Source: Rubrivivax sp. (GTDB lineage: Bacteria > Pseudomonadota > Gammaproteobacteria > Burkholderiales > Burkholderiaceae_C). Taken from it: a stretch of DNA of 64,000 nucleotides. The DNA lies in NCBI GenBank assembly GCA_016719535.1, contig JADJYX010000026.1, forward strand, positions 1 to 64,000, read 5' to 3'. This document shows, in pieces, positions 33,207 to 42,310 of the stretch (position 1 is the stretch's first letter; each line of letters starts with the position of its first letter). The translations under genes and the position numbers were made by a program. The notes beneath the pieces were generated by a model. That model saw only the letters and a list, made by a program, of their open reading frames with translations. It was not told the origin of the DNA and ran no database searches.

Positions 33207-35912
33207 ATGTCCGCAGTGCCGGAATCCTTCCTCGGTGCCGCCGCCAACGATGCCGACGCCCAGGAAACCCGCGAATGGCTCGATGCGCTGCAGGCGGTCA
33301 TCGCCAGCGAAGGCGAAGAACGCGCGCACTACCTGCTCGAACGCCTGATCGAGGAGGCGCGCCAGGCCGGCATCGACATGCCGTACTCGGCCAATACCGC
33401 CTACGTCAACACCATCGAACCCGCCGACGAGGAGCGCAGCCCCGGCAACCTCGAGCTCGAAGGCCGTCTGCGCGCCTACATGCGCTGGAACGCGATGGCG
33501 ATGGTCGTCAAGGCCAACCGGCTGCACCCCGAGGACGGCGGCGACCTCGGCGGCCACATCAGCAGCTTCGCGTCGCTGGCGCACATGTTCGCCGCCGGCT
33601 TCAACCACTTCTGGCACGCCGAAAGTCCCGGCCACGGCGGTGACCTGCTCTACATCCAGGGCCACAGCGCGCCCGGCATCTATGCACGCGCCTTCATGGA
33701 AGGGCGGCTGACCGAGGAGCAGTTGCTCCACTTCCGCCAGGAGGTCGGCGGCAAGGGCCTGTCGAGCTACCCGCACCCCAAGCTGATGCCGGACTTCTGG
33801 CAGTTTCCGACTGTGTCGATGGGCCTGGGCCCGCTGATGGCCATCTACCAGGCGCGCTTCCTGAAATACCTGCACGCGCGCGGCATCGCCGACACCGCCA
33901 GGCGCAAGGTCTGGGTGTTCTGCGGCGACGGCGAGATGGACGAGCCCGAGAGCCTGGGCGCCATCGGCCTGGCGGCGCGCGAGAAGCTCGACAACCTGGT
34001 GTTCGTCATCAACTGCAACCTGCAGCGTCTGGACGGCCCGGTGCGCGGCAACGGCAAGATCGTGCAGGAGCTCGAGGGCGAATTCCGCGGCTCGGGCTGG
34101 AACGTCATCAAGCTGCTGTGGGGCAGCAACTGGGACCCGCTGCTGGCGCGCGACAAGGAAGGCGCGCTGCGTGACCTGATGTTGGCCACGCTGGACGGCG
34201 ACTACCAGGCCTTCAAGGCCAATGACGGCGCCTTCGTGCGCAAGAATTTCTTCGGCCGCGACCCGCGGGCGCTGGAGCTGGTGGCGAAGATGAGCGACGC
34301 CGACGTCTGGAGCCTGCGCCGCGGCGGCCACGACGCCGCCAAGGTCTACGCCGCCTTTCACCAGGCCAACCATCACCGGGGCCAGCCGACGGTGCTGCTG
34401 GTGAAGACCGTCAAGGGCTACGGCATGGGCAAGGCGGGCGAGGGCAAGAATACCGCCCACCAGACCAAGAAGCTGAGCGACGACGACATCCGCTACATGC
34501 GCGATCGCTTCAACATCCCCATCCCCGACAGCGAACTGCCGAAGATCCCGTTCTACAAGCCGGCCGACGACACGCCGGAGATGAAATACCTGCACGAGCG
34601 GCGCCAGGCCCTGGGCGGCTACCTGCCCAAGCGCCGCACCAAGGCCGACGAGAGCTTCACGGTGCCGGCGCTGGAGAATTTCAAGGCCGTGCTCGAACCC
34701 ACCGCCGAAGGGCGCGAGATCAGCACCACGCAGGCCTATGTGCGCTTCCTCACGCAGCTGCTGCGTGACCAGGCGCTGGGCCCGCGCGTCGTGCCCATCC
34801 TCGTCGACGAGGCGCGCACCTTCGGCATGGAGGGCCTGTTCCGCCAGATCGGCATCTACAACCCCGAGGGGCAGAAATACACGCCGGTCGACAAGGACCA
34901 GGTGATGTACTACCGCGAGGCGGAGAACGGCCAGATCCTGCAGGAAGGCATCAACGAACCGGGTGGCATGGCCAGCTGGATCGCCGCGGCGACGTCGTAT
35001 TCGACGAACAACCGCATCATGGTGCCCTTCTACATCTATTACTCGATGTTCGGCTTCCAGCGCATCGGCGACCTCGCCTGGGCGGCGGGCGACATGCAGG
35101 CGCGCGGCTTCCTGCTCGGCGGCACCAGCGGCCGCACCACGCTCAACGGCGAGGGCCTGCAGCACGAGGACGGCCACAGCCACATCCTGGCCGGCACCAT
35201 CCCCAACTGCATCAGCTACGACCCGAGCTTTGCCCACGAGGTGGGTGTCATCCTGCACCACGGCCTCAAGCGCATGGTCGAGAAGCAGGACAACGTCTTC
35301 TACTACCTGACGCTGCTGAACGAAAACTACCCGATGCCCGGCCTGAAGCCCGGCACCGAAGAGCAGATCATCAAGGGCATGTACCTGCTGGAAGAGGGCG
35401 CGGAGAAGACCCCGCGTGTCAACCTGCTAGGCAGCGGCACCATCCTGCGCGAGAGCCAGGAGGCGAAGAAGCTGCTCGAAGCCGACTGGGGCGTGGCCGC
35501 CAATGTCTGGAGCTGCCCCAGCTTCAACGAGCTCGCGCGCGACGGCCAGGACTGCGAGCGCTGGAACCTGCTGCACCCCACCGCCCAACCGCGCGTGCCC
35601 TTCGTCGGCCGGCAGCTGGGCCCGCATGCCGGCCCGGTGGTGGCGAGCACCGACTACATCAAGAGTTATGCCGAGCAGATTCGCGCCTTCATCCCCAAGG
35701 GTCGCGCCTACAAGGTGCTCGGCACCGACGGCTTCGGGCGCAGCGACTTCCGCAGCAAGCTGCGCGAGCACTTCGAGGTCAACCGCCACTACATCGTGCT
35801 GGCCGCGCTGAAGGCGCTGGCCGACGAAGGGAGTGTGCCGGCCGCCAAGGTGGCCGAGGCGATCGCGAAGTACGGCATCGTGGCCGACAAGATCAATCCG
35901 CTCTACGCCTGA
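33207..35912 (+). CDS. aceE: Pyruvate dehydrogenase E1 component, homodimeric
   Basis: A 901-residue AceE. The start at ATG 33207 is preceded by CAGGAG. The thiamine diphosphate motif is GDGEMDEPESLGAIGLAARE with NCNLQRLDGPVRGNGK. Other signatures are GHSAPGIYARAFMEGRL, AAATSYSTNNRIMVPFYIYY and GFQRIGDLAWAAGDMQARGF. It decarboxylates pyruvate and passes the acetyl group to the E2 lipoyl arm. It is first in aceE-aceF-Ntn hydrolase-lpdA, with 22 nt to aceF. Confidence 0.97.
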   Translation: MSAVPESFLGAAANDADAQETREWLDALQAVIASEGEERAHYLLERLIEEARQAGIDMPYSANTAYVNTIEPADEERSPGNLELEGRLRAYMRWNAMAMVVKANRLHPEDGGDLGGHISSFASLAHMFAAGFNHFWHAESPGHGGDLLYIQGHSAPGIYARAFMEGRLTEEQLLHFRQEVGGKGLSSYPHPKLMPDFWQFPTVSMGLGPLMAIYQARFLKYLHARGIADTARRKVWVFCGDGEMDEPESLGAIGLAAREKLDNLVFVINCNLQRLDGPVRGNGKIVQELEGEFRGSGWNVIKLLWGSNWDPLLARDKEGALRDLMLATLDGDYQAFKANDGAFVRKNFFGRDPRALELVAKMSDADVWSLRRGGHDAAKVYAAFHQANHHRGQPTVLLVKTVKGYGMGKAGEGKNTAHQTKKLSDDDIRYMRDRFNIPIPDSELPKIPFYKPADDTPEMKYLHERRQALGGYLPKRRTKADESFTVPALENFKAVLEPTAEGREISTTQAYVRFLTQLLRDQALGPRVVPILVDEARTFGMEGLFRQIGIYNPEGQKYTPVDKDQVMYYREAENGQILQEGINEPGGMASWIAAATSYSTNNRIMVPFYIYYSMFGFQRIGDLAWAAGDMQARGFLLGGTSGRTTLNGEGLQHEDGHSHILAGTIPNCISYDPSFAHEVGVILHHGLKRMVEKQDNVFYYLTLLNENYPMPGLKPGTEEQIIKGMYLLEEGAEKTPRVNLLGSGTILRESQEAKKLLEADWGVAANVWSCPSFNELARDGQDCERWNLLHPTAQPRVPFVGRQLGPHAGPVVASTDYIKSYAEQIRAFIPKGRAYKVLGTDGFGRSDFRSKLREHFEVNRHYIVLAALKALADEGSVPAAKVAEAIAKYGIVADKINPLYA

Positions 35913-35934
35913 GACCGATACGGAGACAACAACA

Positions 35935-37590
35935 ATGGCCCTGGTGGAAGTCAAGGTCCCGGACATCGGTGACTTCAAGGACGTGGCGGTGATCGAACTG
36001 CTGGTCAAGCCCGGCGATGCGGTCGCGGCCGAGCAGTCGCTGCTGACGGTGGAAAGCGACAAGGCGTCGATGGAGATCCCGTCGTCGCACGCCGGCGTGG
36101 TCAAGGAGCTGAAGGTCGCGCTCGGCGACAAGGTCAGCGAAGGCAGCCTGGTGGCGTTGCTGGAGGTGGCTGGCGCAGCCGCCGCAGCAGCACCGGCGGC
36201 GGCGCCGGCACCCGCCGCGGCGGCGCCGGTCGCTGTGCCGGCAAGCCCGGCCGCGCCGTTGGCCCCGGTGGTCGCGGCCGGCCCGATCGACGTCGTCGTG
36301 CCCGACATCGGCGACTTCGACCAGGTGGCGGTGATCGAGGTCTTCGTCAAGCCCGGCGACAGCGTCAAGGTCGAGCAGAGCCTGATCACGGTGGAGAGCG
36401 ACAAGGCATCGATGGAGATTCCGTCGTCGCATGCCGGCGTGGTCGAGGCGGTGCTGGTCAAGCTCGGCGACAAGGTATCCAAGGGCACGCCGATCGTGCG
36501 CGTGCTGGCGACATCCGCCGCTGCGCCGGCGACGGCCGTTGCGGCAGCCGCGCCGCCTGCCCCCGCCGCCGCTGCGCCTGCCACGGCAACCAGCCCGGCG
36601 CCCAGCGCGGTCGCCATGCCGGCGCACGCGCCGGCCACGGCGGTGTCCGCGGGCCTGCCCCACGCCTCGCCGTCGATCCGCAAGCAGGCGCGTGAACTCG
36701 GCGTGCCGCTGGCCGAAGTGAAGGGCAGCGGACCCAAGGGCCGGATCACGCAGGACGACCTGCAGGGCTTCGTCAAGCAGGTGATGAGCGGCGCCGTGCA
36801 GACGGCGGCCCAGAAGGCCAAGGCGCCGGCCGCATCGGCTGCCGGCGGTGGTGCCTTCCCCGGCCTGCTGGCCTGGCCGCAGGTCGACTTTGCCAAATTC
36901 GGCCCGATCGAGCGCAAGGACCTCTCGCGCATCAAGAAGATCAGCGGCGCCAACCTGCACCGCAACTGGGTGCTGATCCCGCATGTCACCAACCACGACG
37001 ACTGCGACATCACCGAGCTCGAGGCCTTCCGTGTCCAGCTCAACAAGGAAAACGAGAAGTCGGGCGTCAAGGTCACGATGCTGGCCTTCATGATCAAGGC
37101 CGCGGTGGCGGCGCTGAAGAAGTTCCCCGAGTTCAACGCCAGCATCGACGGCGAGCAGCTGGTGCTGAAGAGCTACTTCCACATCGGCTTTGCCGCCGAC
37201 ACGCCCAATGGCCTGGTGGTGCCGGTGATCAAGGACGCCGACAAGAAGGGCATCCTGCAGATCAGCCAGGAGATGGGCGAGCTGGCAAAGAAGGCGCGCG
37301 ACGGCAAGCTTTCGCCGGCCGACATGAGCGGCGGCTGCTTCAGCATCAGCAGCCTGGGCGGCATCGGCGGGCGCTATTTCACGCCCATCATCAATGCGCC
37401 CGAGGTGGCGATCATGGGTGTGTGCAAGAGCAGCCTCGAGCCGAAGTGGGACGGCAGGGCCTTCCAGCCCCGCCTGATGCTGCCCTTGAGCCTGAGCTGG
37501 GACCACCGCGTCATCGACGGTGCCGCGGCGGCACGCTTCAACGCCTATTTCGGCGCCGTGATGACCGACTTCCGTCGCGTGATGTTGTGA
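35935..37590 (+). CDS. aceF: Dihydrolipoamide acetyltransferase (E2)
   Basis: A 551-residue E2 with two lipoyl domains (about residues 2-77 and 120-195), both carrying the lysine in VESDKASMEIPSSH. They are separated and followed by Ala/Pro-rich linkers. The subunit-binding domain (SPSIRKQARELGVPLAEVKG) is near residues 243-280. The catalytic domain ends with LSWDHRVIDGAAAARF, where His and Asp are catalytic. It starts at ATG 35935. Its last four bases (GTGA) are shared with the start of the following Ntn hydrolase. Confidence 0.96.
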   Translation: MALVEVKVPDIGDFKDVAVIELLVKPGDAVAAEQSLLTVESDKASMEIPSSHAGVVKELKVALGDKVSEGSLVALLEVAGAAAAAAPAAAPAPAAAAPVAVPASPAAPLAPVVAAGPIDVVVPDIGDFDQVAVIEVFVKPGDSVKVEQSLITVESDKASMEIPSSHAGVVEAVLVKLGDKVSKGTPIVRVLATSAAAPATAVAAAAPPAPAAAAPATATSPAPSAVAMPAHAPATAVSAGLPHASPSIRKQARELGVPLAEVKGSGPKGRITQDDLQGFVKQVMSGAVQTAAQKAKAPAASAAGGGAFPGLLAWPQVDFAKFGPIERKDLSRIKKISGANLHRNWVLIPHVTNHDDCDITELEAFRVQLNKENEKSGVKVTMLAFMIKAAVAALKKFPEFNASIDGEQLVLKSYFHIGFAADTPNGLVVPVIKDADKKGILQISQEMGELAKKARDGKLSPADMSGGCFSISSLGGIGGRYFTPIINAPEVAIMGVCKSSLEPKWDGRAFQPRLMLPLSLSWDHRVIDGAAAARFNAYFGAVMTDFRRVML

Positions 37591-38159
37591 GCACCGTGGT
37601 CGTGGCCCGCAGGGGCGGCACCGTGGCCATCGGCTCCGACTCGCTCGTCACCTTCGGCGAGATGCGGCTGCCGCACGGCTACGAGGCCAACGCCAAGGTC
37701 TTCCAGGTCGGCGGCTCGTGGGTCGGCGCGGTGGGCTCGACGGCGCACTTTCCGGTGCTGCGCCAAGCGCTTGGCGGCCTGAGCGCCGACGAGCTGAAGC
37801 TGGCGTCGCGCGACGAGGTGTTCGAGACCTTCCTGAAGCTGCACCCGAAGCTGAAGGAGCGCTTCTTCCTCAACACCAAGGAACACGACAGCGATCCCTA
37901 CGAGAGCAGCCAGTTCACGATCGTGATCGCCAATGTGCACGGCATCTTCGGCGTCGAGAGCTACCGCGAGGTGTTCGAGTTCGAACGCTTCTGGGCGGTG
38001 GGTTCCGGCCGCCGCTTCGCGCTCGGCGCCATGTATGCGGTCTACGACAAGGCCAGGAGCGCCCGCGAGGTGGCGGCGGCCGGTGTCGGTGCAGGCTGCG
38101 AATTCGATACCAGCTCCGCACCGCCCGTGCGGTTGCAATCCCTGAAACTGAAAGCCTGA
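37587..38159 (+). CDS. HslV/proteasome-like Ntn hydrolase inside the PDH operon
   Basis: A 190-residue protein. The GTG start at 37587 overlaps the aceF stop by 4 nt. Removing fMet leaves STVVVARRGGTVAIGSDSLV, which aligns with HslV and proteasome beta subunits (TTIV...). In the mature numbering Ser1 replaces the usual Thr1 nucleophile, Asp17 sits exactly where those proteases have Asp17, and Lys36 is near their Lys33. GGSWVGAVGSTAHF matches the Gly-rich S1-pocket strand, and FWAVGSGRRFALGAMYA matches the later GSG loop. It may belong to the betaproteobacterial proteasome homologue (BPH) group. No unfoldase gene is adjacent. Placement between E2 and E3 genes is striking. Confidence 0.75.
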   Translation: MSTVVVARRGGTVAIGSDSLVTFGEMRLPHGYEANAKVFQVGGSWVGAVGSTAHFPVLRQALGGLSADELKLASRDEVFETFLKLHPKLKERFFLNTKEHDSDPYESSQFTIVIANVHGIFGVESYREVFEFERFWAVGSGRRFALGAMYAVYDKARSAREVAAAGVGAGCEFDTSSAPPVRLQSLKLKA

Positions 38160-38163
38160 AGAC

Positions 38164-39966
38164 ATGGCCCTCATCGACATCCTCGTGCCCGACATCGGCG
38201 ACTTCAAGGACGTGGCCGTCATCGAACTGCTGGTCAAGCCCGGCGACACCGTGCAGGCCGAGCAGAGCCTGATCACCGTCGAGAGCGACAAGGCCTCGAT
38301 GGAGATCCCCTCGTCGCACGCCGGCGTGGTCAAGGCGCTGAAGGTCGCCGTCGGCGACAAGGTCAACCAGGGCTCGGTGGTGCTGTCGCTGGAGACGGCC
38401 GGCGCCGCTGCGTCGAGCGCCACCCCGGTGCCGGCACCTGCACCGGCTGCCGCGCCGGCGCCTGCAGCGGCCGCCGCGGTCGCTGCACCCGCGCCCGTGC
38501 CCGCCTCGTACGCCGGCGCCGCCGACCACGACTGCGACCTGCTGGTGCTGGGCGGTGGCCCGGGCGGCTATTCGGCCGCCTTCCGCGCCGCCGACCTCGG
38601 CCTCAAGGTCGTGCTGGTCGAACGTTATGCGTCGCTGGGCGGCGTGTGCCTGAATGTCGGCTGCATCCCCAGCAAGGCGCTGCTGCACGTGGCCGCGGTG
38701 ATGGACGAGGTCAAGCATTTCACCGACCTCGGCGTCGAATTCGGCGCGCCGAAGATCGATGCGGGCAAACTGCTGGCGCACAAGAACAAGGTGGTGGGCA
38801 AGCTCACCGGCGGCCTCGGTGCGATGGCCAAGATGCGCAAGGTGACCGTGGTGCGCGGCTACGGCGCCTTTGCCGATCCGCACCACCTGACGGTCGAGGA
38901 GACCACCGGCGACGGCCAGGCCAAGACCGGCAAGACGCAGACCGTGCGCTTCAAGCAGTGCATCATCGCCGCCGGTTCGCAGGCGGTGCGGCTGCCCTTC
39001 CTGCCCGACGACCCGCGCATCGTCGACAGCACCGGTGCGCTGCAGCTGCGCCAGCTGCCGCAGCGCATGCTGGTTGTCGGCGGCGGCATCATCGGCCTGG
39101 AGATGGGCACGGTCTATTCGACGCTGGGCGCCCGCCTCGATGTCGTCGAGATGCTCGACGGCCTGATGCAGGGCGCCGACCGCGACCTCGTCAAGGTGTG
39201 GCAGAAGATGAATGCGCCGCGCTTCGACCACATCCGGCTGAAGACGAAGACGGTGGCAGCCGAGGCGACGGCCGACGGCATCCGCGTGCAGTTCGAGGGC
39301 CTGGACGGCACCAGGAGCGAGGGCGTCTACGACCTCGTGCTGCAGGCCGTCGGCCGCAGCCCCAACGGCAGGAAGATCGCCGCCGACAAGGCCGGCGTGG
39401 TGGTGAGCGAGCGCGGCTTCATCCCGGTCGACGTGCAGATGCGCACCAACGTGCCGCACATCTTCGCCATCGGCGACATCGTCGGCCAGCCGATGCTGGC
39501 GCACAAGGCGGTGCACGAAGCCCATGTGGCGGCCGAGGTCGCGGCCGGCGATGGGAAGGCGCGATTCGACGCCCGCGTCATCCCGAGCGTGGCCTATACC
39601 GACCCCGAGGTGGCCTGGGTCGGCCTGACCGAGGACGAGGCCAAGGCCCGTGGCATCGCCGTCAGGAAGGGCCTGTTTCCGTGGACGGCGTCGGGCCGGG
39701 CGATCGCCAACGGCCGGGACGAAGGCTTCACCAAGCTGCTGTTCGATGCGCGGCCCGACGGCGGGCACCGCATCCTCGGCGGCGGCATCGTCGGCACCCA
39801 TGCCGGCGACATGATCGGCGAGGTGGCGCTGGCCATCGAAATGGGTGCCGACGAGGTCGACATCGGCAAGACCATCCACCCGCACCCGACGCTGGGCGAG
39901 AGCATCGGCATGGCGGCCGAAGCCGCGCACGGCACCTGCACCGACCTGCCGCCGCCGCGGCGCTGA
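38164..39966 (+). CDS. lpdA: Dihydrolipoamide dehydrogenase (E3) with N-terminal lipoyl domain
   Basis: A 600-residue E3. Residues 2-78 are a lipoyl domain (VESDKASMEIPSSH), followed by an Ala/Pro linker to about 118. The FAD motif is LLVLGGGPGGYSAAFRAADL and the redox disulfide GGVCLNVGCIPSK. The NAD motif is MLVVGGGIIGLEMG, and HPHPTLGES holds the catalytic His-Glu region. It reoxidises dihydrolipoamide with NAD+. The lipoyl extension is known for betaproteobacterial PDH E3s. It starts 4 nt after the Ntn hydrolase gene. Confidence 0.96.
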   Translation: MALIDILVPDIGDFKDVAVIELLVKPGDTVQAEQSLITVESDKASMEIPSSHAGVVKALKVAVGDKVNQGSVVLSLETAGAAASSATPVPAPAPAAAPAPAAAAAVAAPAPVPASYAGAADHDCDLLVLGGGPGGYSAAFRAADLGLKVVLVERYASLGGVCLNVGCIPSKALLHVAAVMDEVKHFTDLGVEFGAPKIDAGKLLAHKNKVVGKLTGGLGAMAKMRKVTVVRGYGAFADPHHLTVEETTGDGQAKTGKTQTVRFKQCIIAAGSQAVRLPFLPDDPRIVDSTGALQLRQLPQRMLVVGGGIIGLEMGTVYSTLGARLDVVEMLDGLMQGADRDLVKVWQKMNAPRFDHIRLKTKTVAAEATADGIRVQFEGLDGTRSEGVYDLVLQAVGRSPNGRKIAADKAGVVVSERGFIPVDVQMRTNVPHIFAIGDIVGQPMLAHKAVHEAHVAAEVAAGDGKARFDARVIPSVAYTDPEVAWVGLTEDEAKARGIAVRKGLFPWTASGRAIANGRDEGFTKLLFDARPDGGHRILGGGIVGTHAGDMIGEVALAIEMGADEVDIGKTIHPHPTLGESIGMAAEAAHGTCTDLPPPRR

Positions 39967-40065
39967 GGCCCGCGCGGCGCCTCAAGTTCCTGCCGCGCAC
40001 GCCGATGAGCCAACGATGGCGGCCCCGCCGGGGTCGCCGCGTGATCTTGCACATCGGCGGCCACC

Positions 40066-41691
40066 ATGAGCTTGGGATTTCGACTGGGCACCCTGGGTGC
40101 CGTGGGCGTGATGGTGGCGGGCCTGGCCCACGCCGGCTGGCTGTGGCTGTCGTGGGCGGCCGCCGACGGCGCGGCCGGCGTGCCGGCTCCCTGGCTGCCA
40201 CTGGCCGCGCAGACGGGGCTGACCGCCGTGCTGGCCGCCGCCGTGGGCTGGCATCTGCAGCGCAGCGTCGAGCCGCTGCGCCAGAGCCTGGACCTGCTGC
40301 GCGAGCAGGTCGACGCGCTGGAGCAGGGCCGCTTCGTCGTCGTCGAGGACCCGCCACTGGCCGAAGCGGTGCCGCTGGCGCGCAGCCTGAATGCCGCGGT
40401 GCGGCGGCTGCAGTCGGCGATCGACCATGCGCCCGACGCGGGTGCCGGCGCGCTGCGACGCGCCGCCCGTCACGATGCCGCAACCGGCCTCGACAGCCGC
40501 TTCACCTTCGTGCGCCGGCTGACCGAACGCCTGGCCGAGCGGCCGGCCGGCGAGACCGCGCTGCTGACGCTGCGGCTGCTGCCGCAGGCGCCCGGCTTGC
40601 CGCTGGACGCGCAGTCGCTGGCCGATGGTGCCGAACTGCTGCGGGCCTACCCGCAGCGCGTCTGCGGCGCGTTCGTCGGCCGGCTGGCCGACGGCGACCT
40701 CGCGCTGTGCCTGCCGGCGCATGGCGTCGTCGACGACTGTGCCGCCAGCCTGATGGCCGCAGCCCGCAGCGCGCCGGGCCGGCTGCGCTGCGTGATCGGC
40801 TGCGTCGACCACCTGGGTGGCGTGCCGCTGGGCAGCGCGCTGGCGCAGCTCGACCAGGCCACGGCGCAGGCCGAGCAGGCCGGGGTCGGCCAGGTCGACA
40901 GCCGCTCGGCCCGCCACGACCACCTCGGCGCCGAAGATGGCGAGCTGCGCCGGCAGATCGTCGACGCCCTGCGCTGCGGGCGCCTGAAGCTCGGCGAATT
41001 TCCGGTCATCGATGCCGAGGGGCGTTTGCTGCACCTCGAATGCCCGATGCGGCTGCGGCTGCAGCCCGACGGGGTGTTCGAGCCCGCCGAGGCCTGGCTG
41101 GCCGTGGCCACGCGCTACCGCCTGATGACGCAGATCGACCTCGCCGGGCTGGAGCTGGCGCTGGCCGCCTGCGCCGCCGATGGCCACCCGCGCTGCGTGC
41201 ACGTGGCGGCGGAGTCACTGGCCACGGCCGGCTTCGTCAGCGCCGTGCGCGCGCGCCTGGACGCAGCGCCCGAGGCTGCCGCGCTGCTGTGGATCGAGAT
41301 CGCCGAGGTGTCGTTCGAACGCCTGCCGCCGCGCCTGCGCAATGCCGGCACGGTGTGGCGCCGCTGCGGCGCGCGCGTGGGCATCGAGCATGCCGGCGCC
41401 GCCTTGCGCAGCCTGGTGCGGCTGTCGGAGCTGGACCTCGACTACGTGAAGGTCGATCCCAGCTTCGTGCACGGGCTGGCCGGTGACCCGGGGCAGCGCG
41501 AACGTGCGCTCGGGCTGGTCGCCTTCGTGCACGAGATGGGTGCCCGCGTCATTGCCGAAGGCGCCGACGACGAGGCCGATCTCGAGGCGCTGTGGGCACT
41601 GGGCTTCGATGGCGCCACCGGCCGCGCGGCCAGCCGCCAGGCGACGGCCACGGCGGGGGTTGCCGACGATCAGGCGATGTCGCCGGCGTGA
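40066..41691 (+). CDS. Degenerate GGDEF-EAL protein, membrane anchored
   Basis: A 541-residue protein with two N-terminal helices (about residues 5-28 and 42-62) and a short HAMP-like linker. The GGDEF-like domain keeps its start (HDAATGLDSRFTFVRRL) but has no GGDEF signature. The EAL-like domain has LECPMRL where EALLR is expected, VHVAAESL for the fNxS strand, and IEHAGAALRSL for DDFGTGYSSL. LDYVKVDPSFV and VIAEGADDEADL remain. Most metal ligands are gone, so it is probably a c-di-GMP sensor or scaffold (LapD-like in layout), not an enzyme. Confidence 0.75.
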   Translation: MSLGFRLGTLGAVGVMVAGLAHAGWLWLSWAAADGAAGVPAPWLPLAAQTGLTAVLAAAVGWHLQRSVEPLRQSLDLLREQVDALEQGRFVVVEDPPLAEAVPLARSLNAAVRRLQSAIDHAPDAGAGALRRAARHDAATGLDSRFTFVRRLTERLAERPAGETALLTLRLLPQAPGLPLDAQSLADGAELLRAYPQRVCGAFVGRLADGDLALCLPAHGVVDDCAASLMAAARSAPGRLRCVIGCVDHLGGVPLGSALAQLDQATAQAEQAGVGQVDSRSARHDHLGAEDGELRRQIVDALRCGRLKLGEFPVIDAEGRLLHLECPMRLRLQPDGVFEPAEAWLAVATRYRLMTQIDLAGLELALAACAADGHPRCVHVAAESLATAGFVSAVRARLDAAPEAAALLWIEIAEVSFERLPPRLRNAGTVWRRCGARVGIEHAGAALRSLVRLSELDLDYVKVDPSFVHGLAGDPGQRERALGLVAFVHEMGARVIAEGADDEADLEALWALGFDGATGRAASRQATATAGVADDQAMSPA

Positions 41692-42215
41692 ACCCCGAAG
41701 CGGCCGCTCCTGCGGTCCGCGAAGAAGTGTTCCAGCGTCTGCCGCACGGTGCGGAAGGCGATTTCGTCCCAGGGGATCTCGTGTTCGGCAAAGAGCTGCG
41801 CCTCGATGGTCTCGGGGCCGGGGTCGAAGCGCGTGTCGAGCAAGCGCGCGAGGTAGAAGAAGTGCACCTGCCCCGCGCGCACGACGTTGAGCACCGTGAA
41901 CAGCCCTTCGAGTTCGATGCGCGCACCGGCCTCCTCGTCGGTCTCGCGGCGGGCGCCGTCGGCGGTGCTCTCGCCGAGCTCGAGGAAGCCCGCGGGCAGT
42001 GTCCACAGGCCCTTGCGCGGCTCGATGTTGCGCCGGCACAGCAGCACCTGCTCGCCCCACACCGGCACCGTGCCGACGACGTTGATGGGGTTCTCGTAGT
42101 GGATCTCGCCGCAGGCGCCGCAGACCGCGCGTTCGCGGTTGTCGTCGACCGGGACCACGTAGGCGACGGTGGTGCCGCAGACACGGCAGTGCTTGATGCG
42201 GCGGGGCGCGAACAT
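41670..42215 (-). CDS. NUDIX hydrolase with zinc ribbon
   Basis: A 181-residue protein starting MFAPRRIKHCRVCG at 42213-42215. Two CxxC pairs (CRVCG and CGACG) form an N-terminal zinc ribbon. The NUDIX box is GFLELGESTADGARRETDEEAG, matching G-x5-E-x7-REUxEExG. The arrangement resembles NudC-like or ADP-ribose/nucleotide pyrophosphatases of the YjhB type; substrate unknown. It overlaps the preceding gene tail to tail by 22 nt. Confidence 0.88.
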   Translation of the reverse strand: MFAPRRIKHCRVCGTTVAYVVPVDDNRERAVCGACGEIHYENPINVVGTVPVWGEQVLLCRRNIEPRKGLWTLPAGFLELGESTADGARRETDEEAGARIELEGLFTVLNVVRAGQVHFFYLARLLDTRFDPGPETIEAQLFAEHEIPWDEIAFRTVRQTLEHFFADRRSGRFGVHAGDIA

Positions 42216-42310
42216 GGCTCGGAGTTTAGCGGGGGAGGGGCATGGCATCATCGCCAGCGACCCCGCCGGATGCGCGAGAAGGCCTTGCGCCGCGCGGGCT
42301 GGAGATCCCG

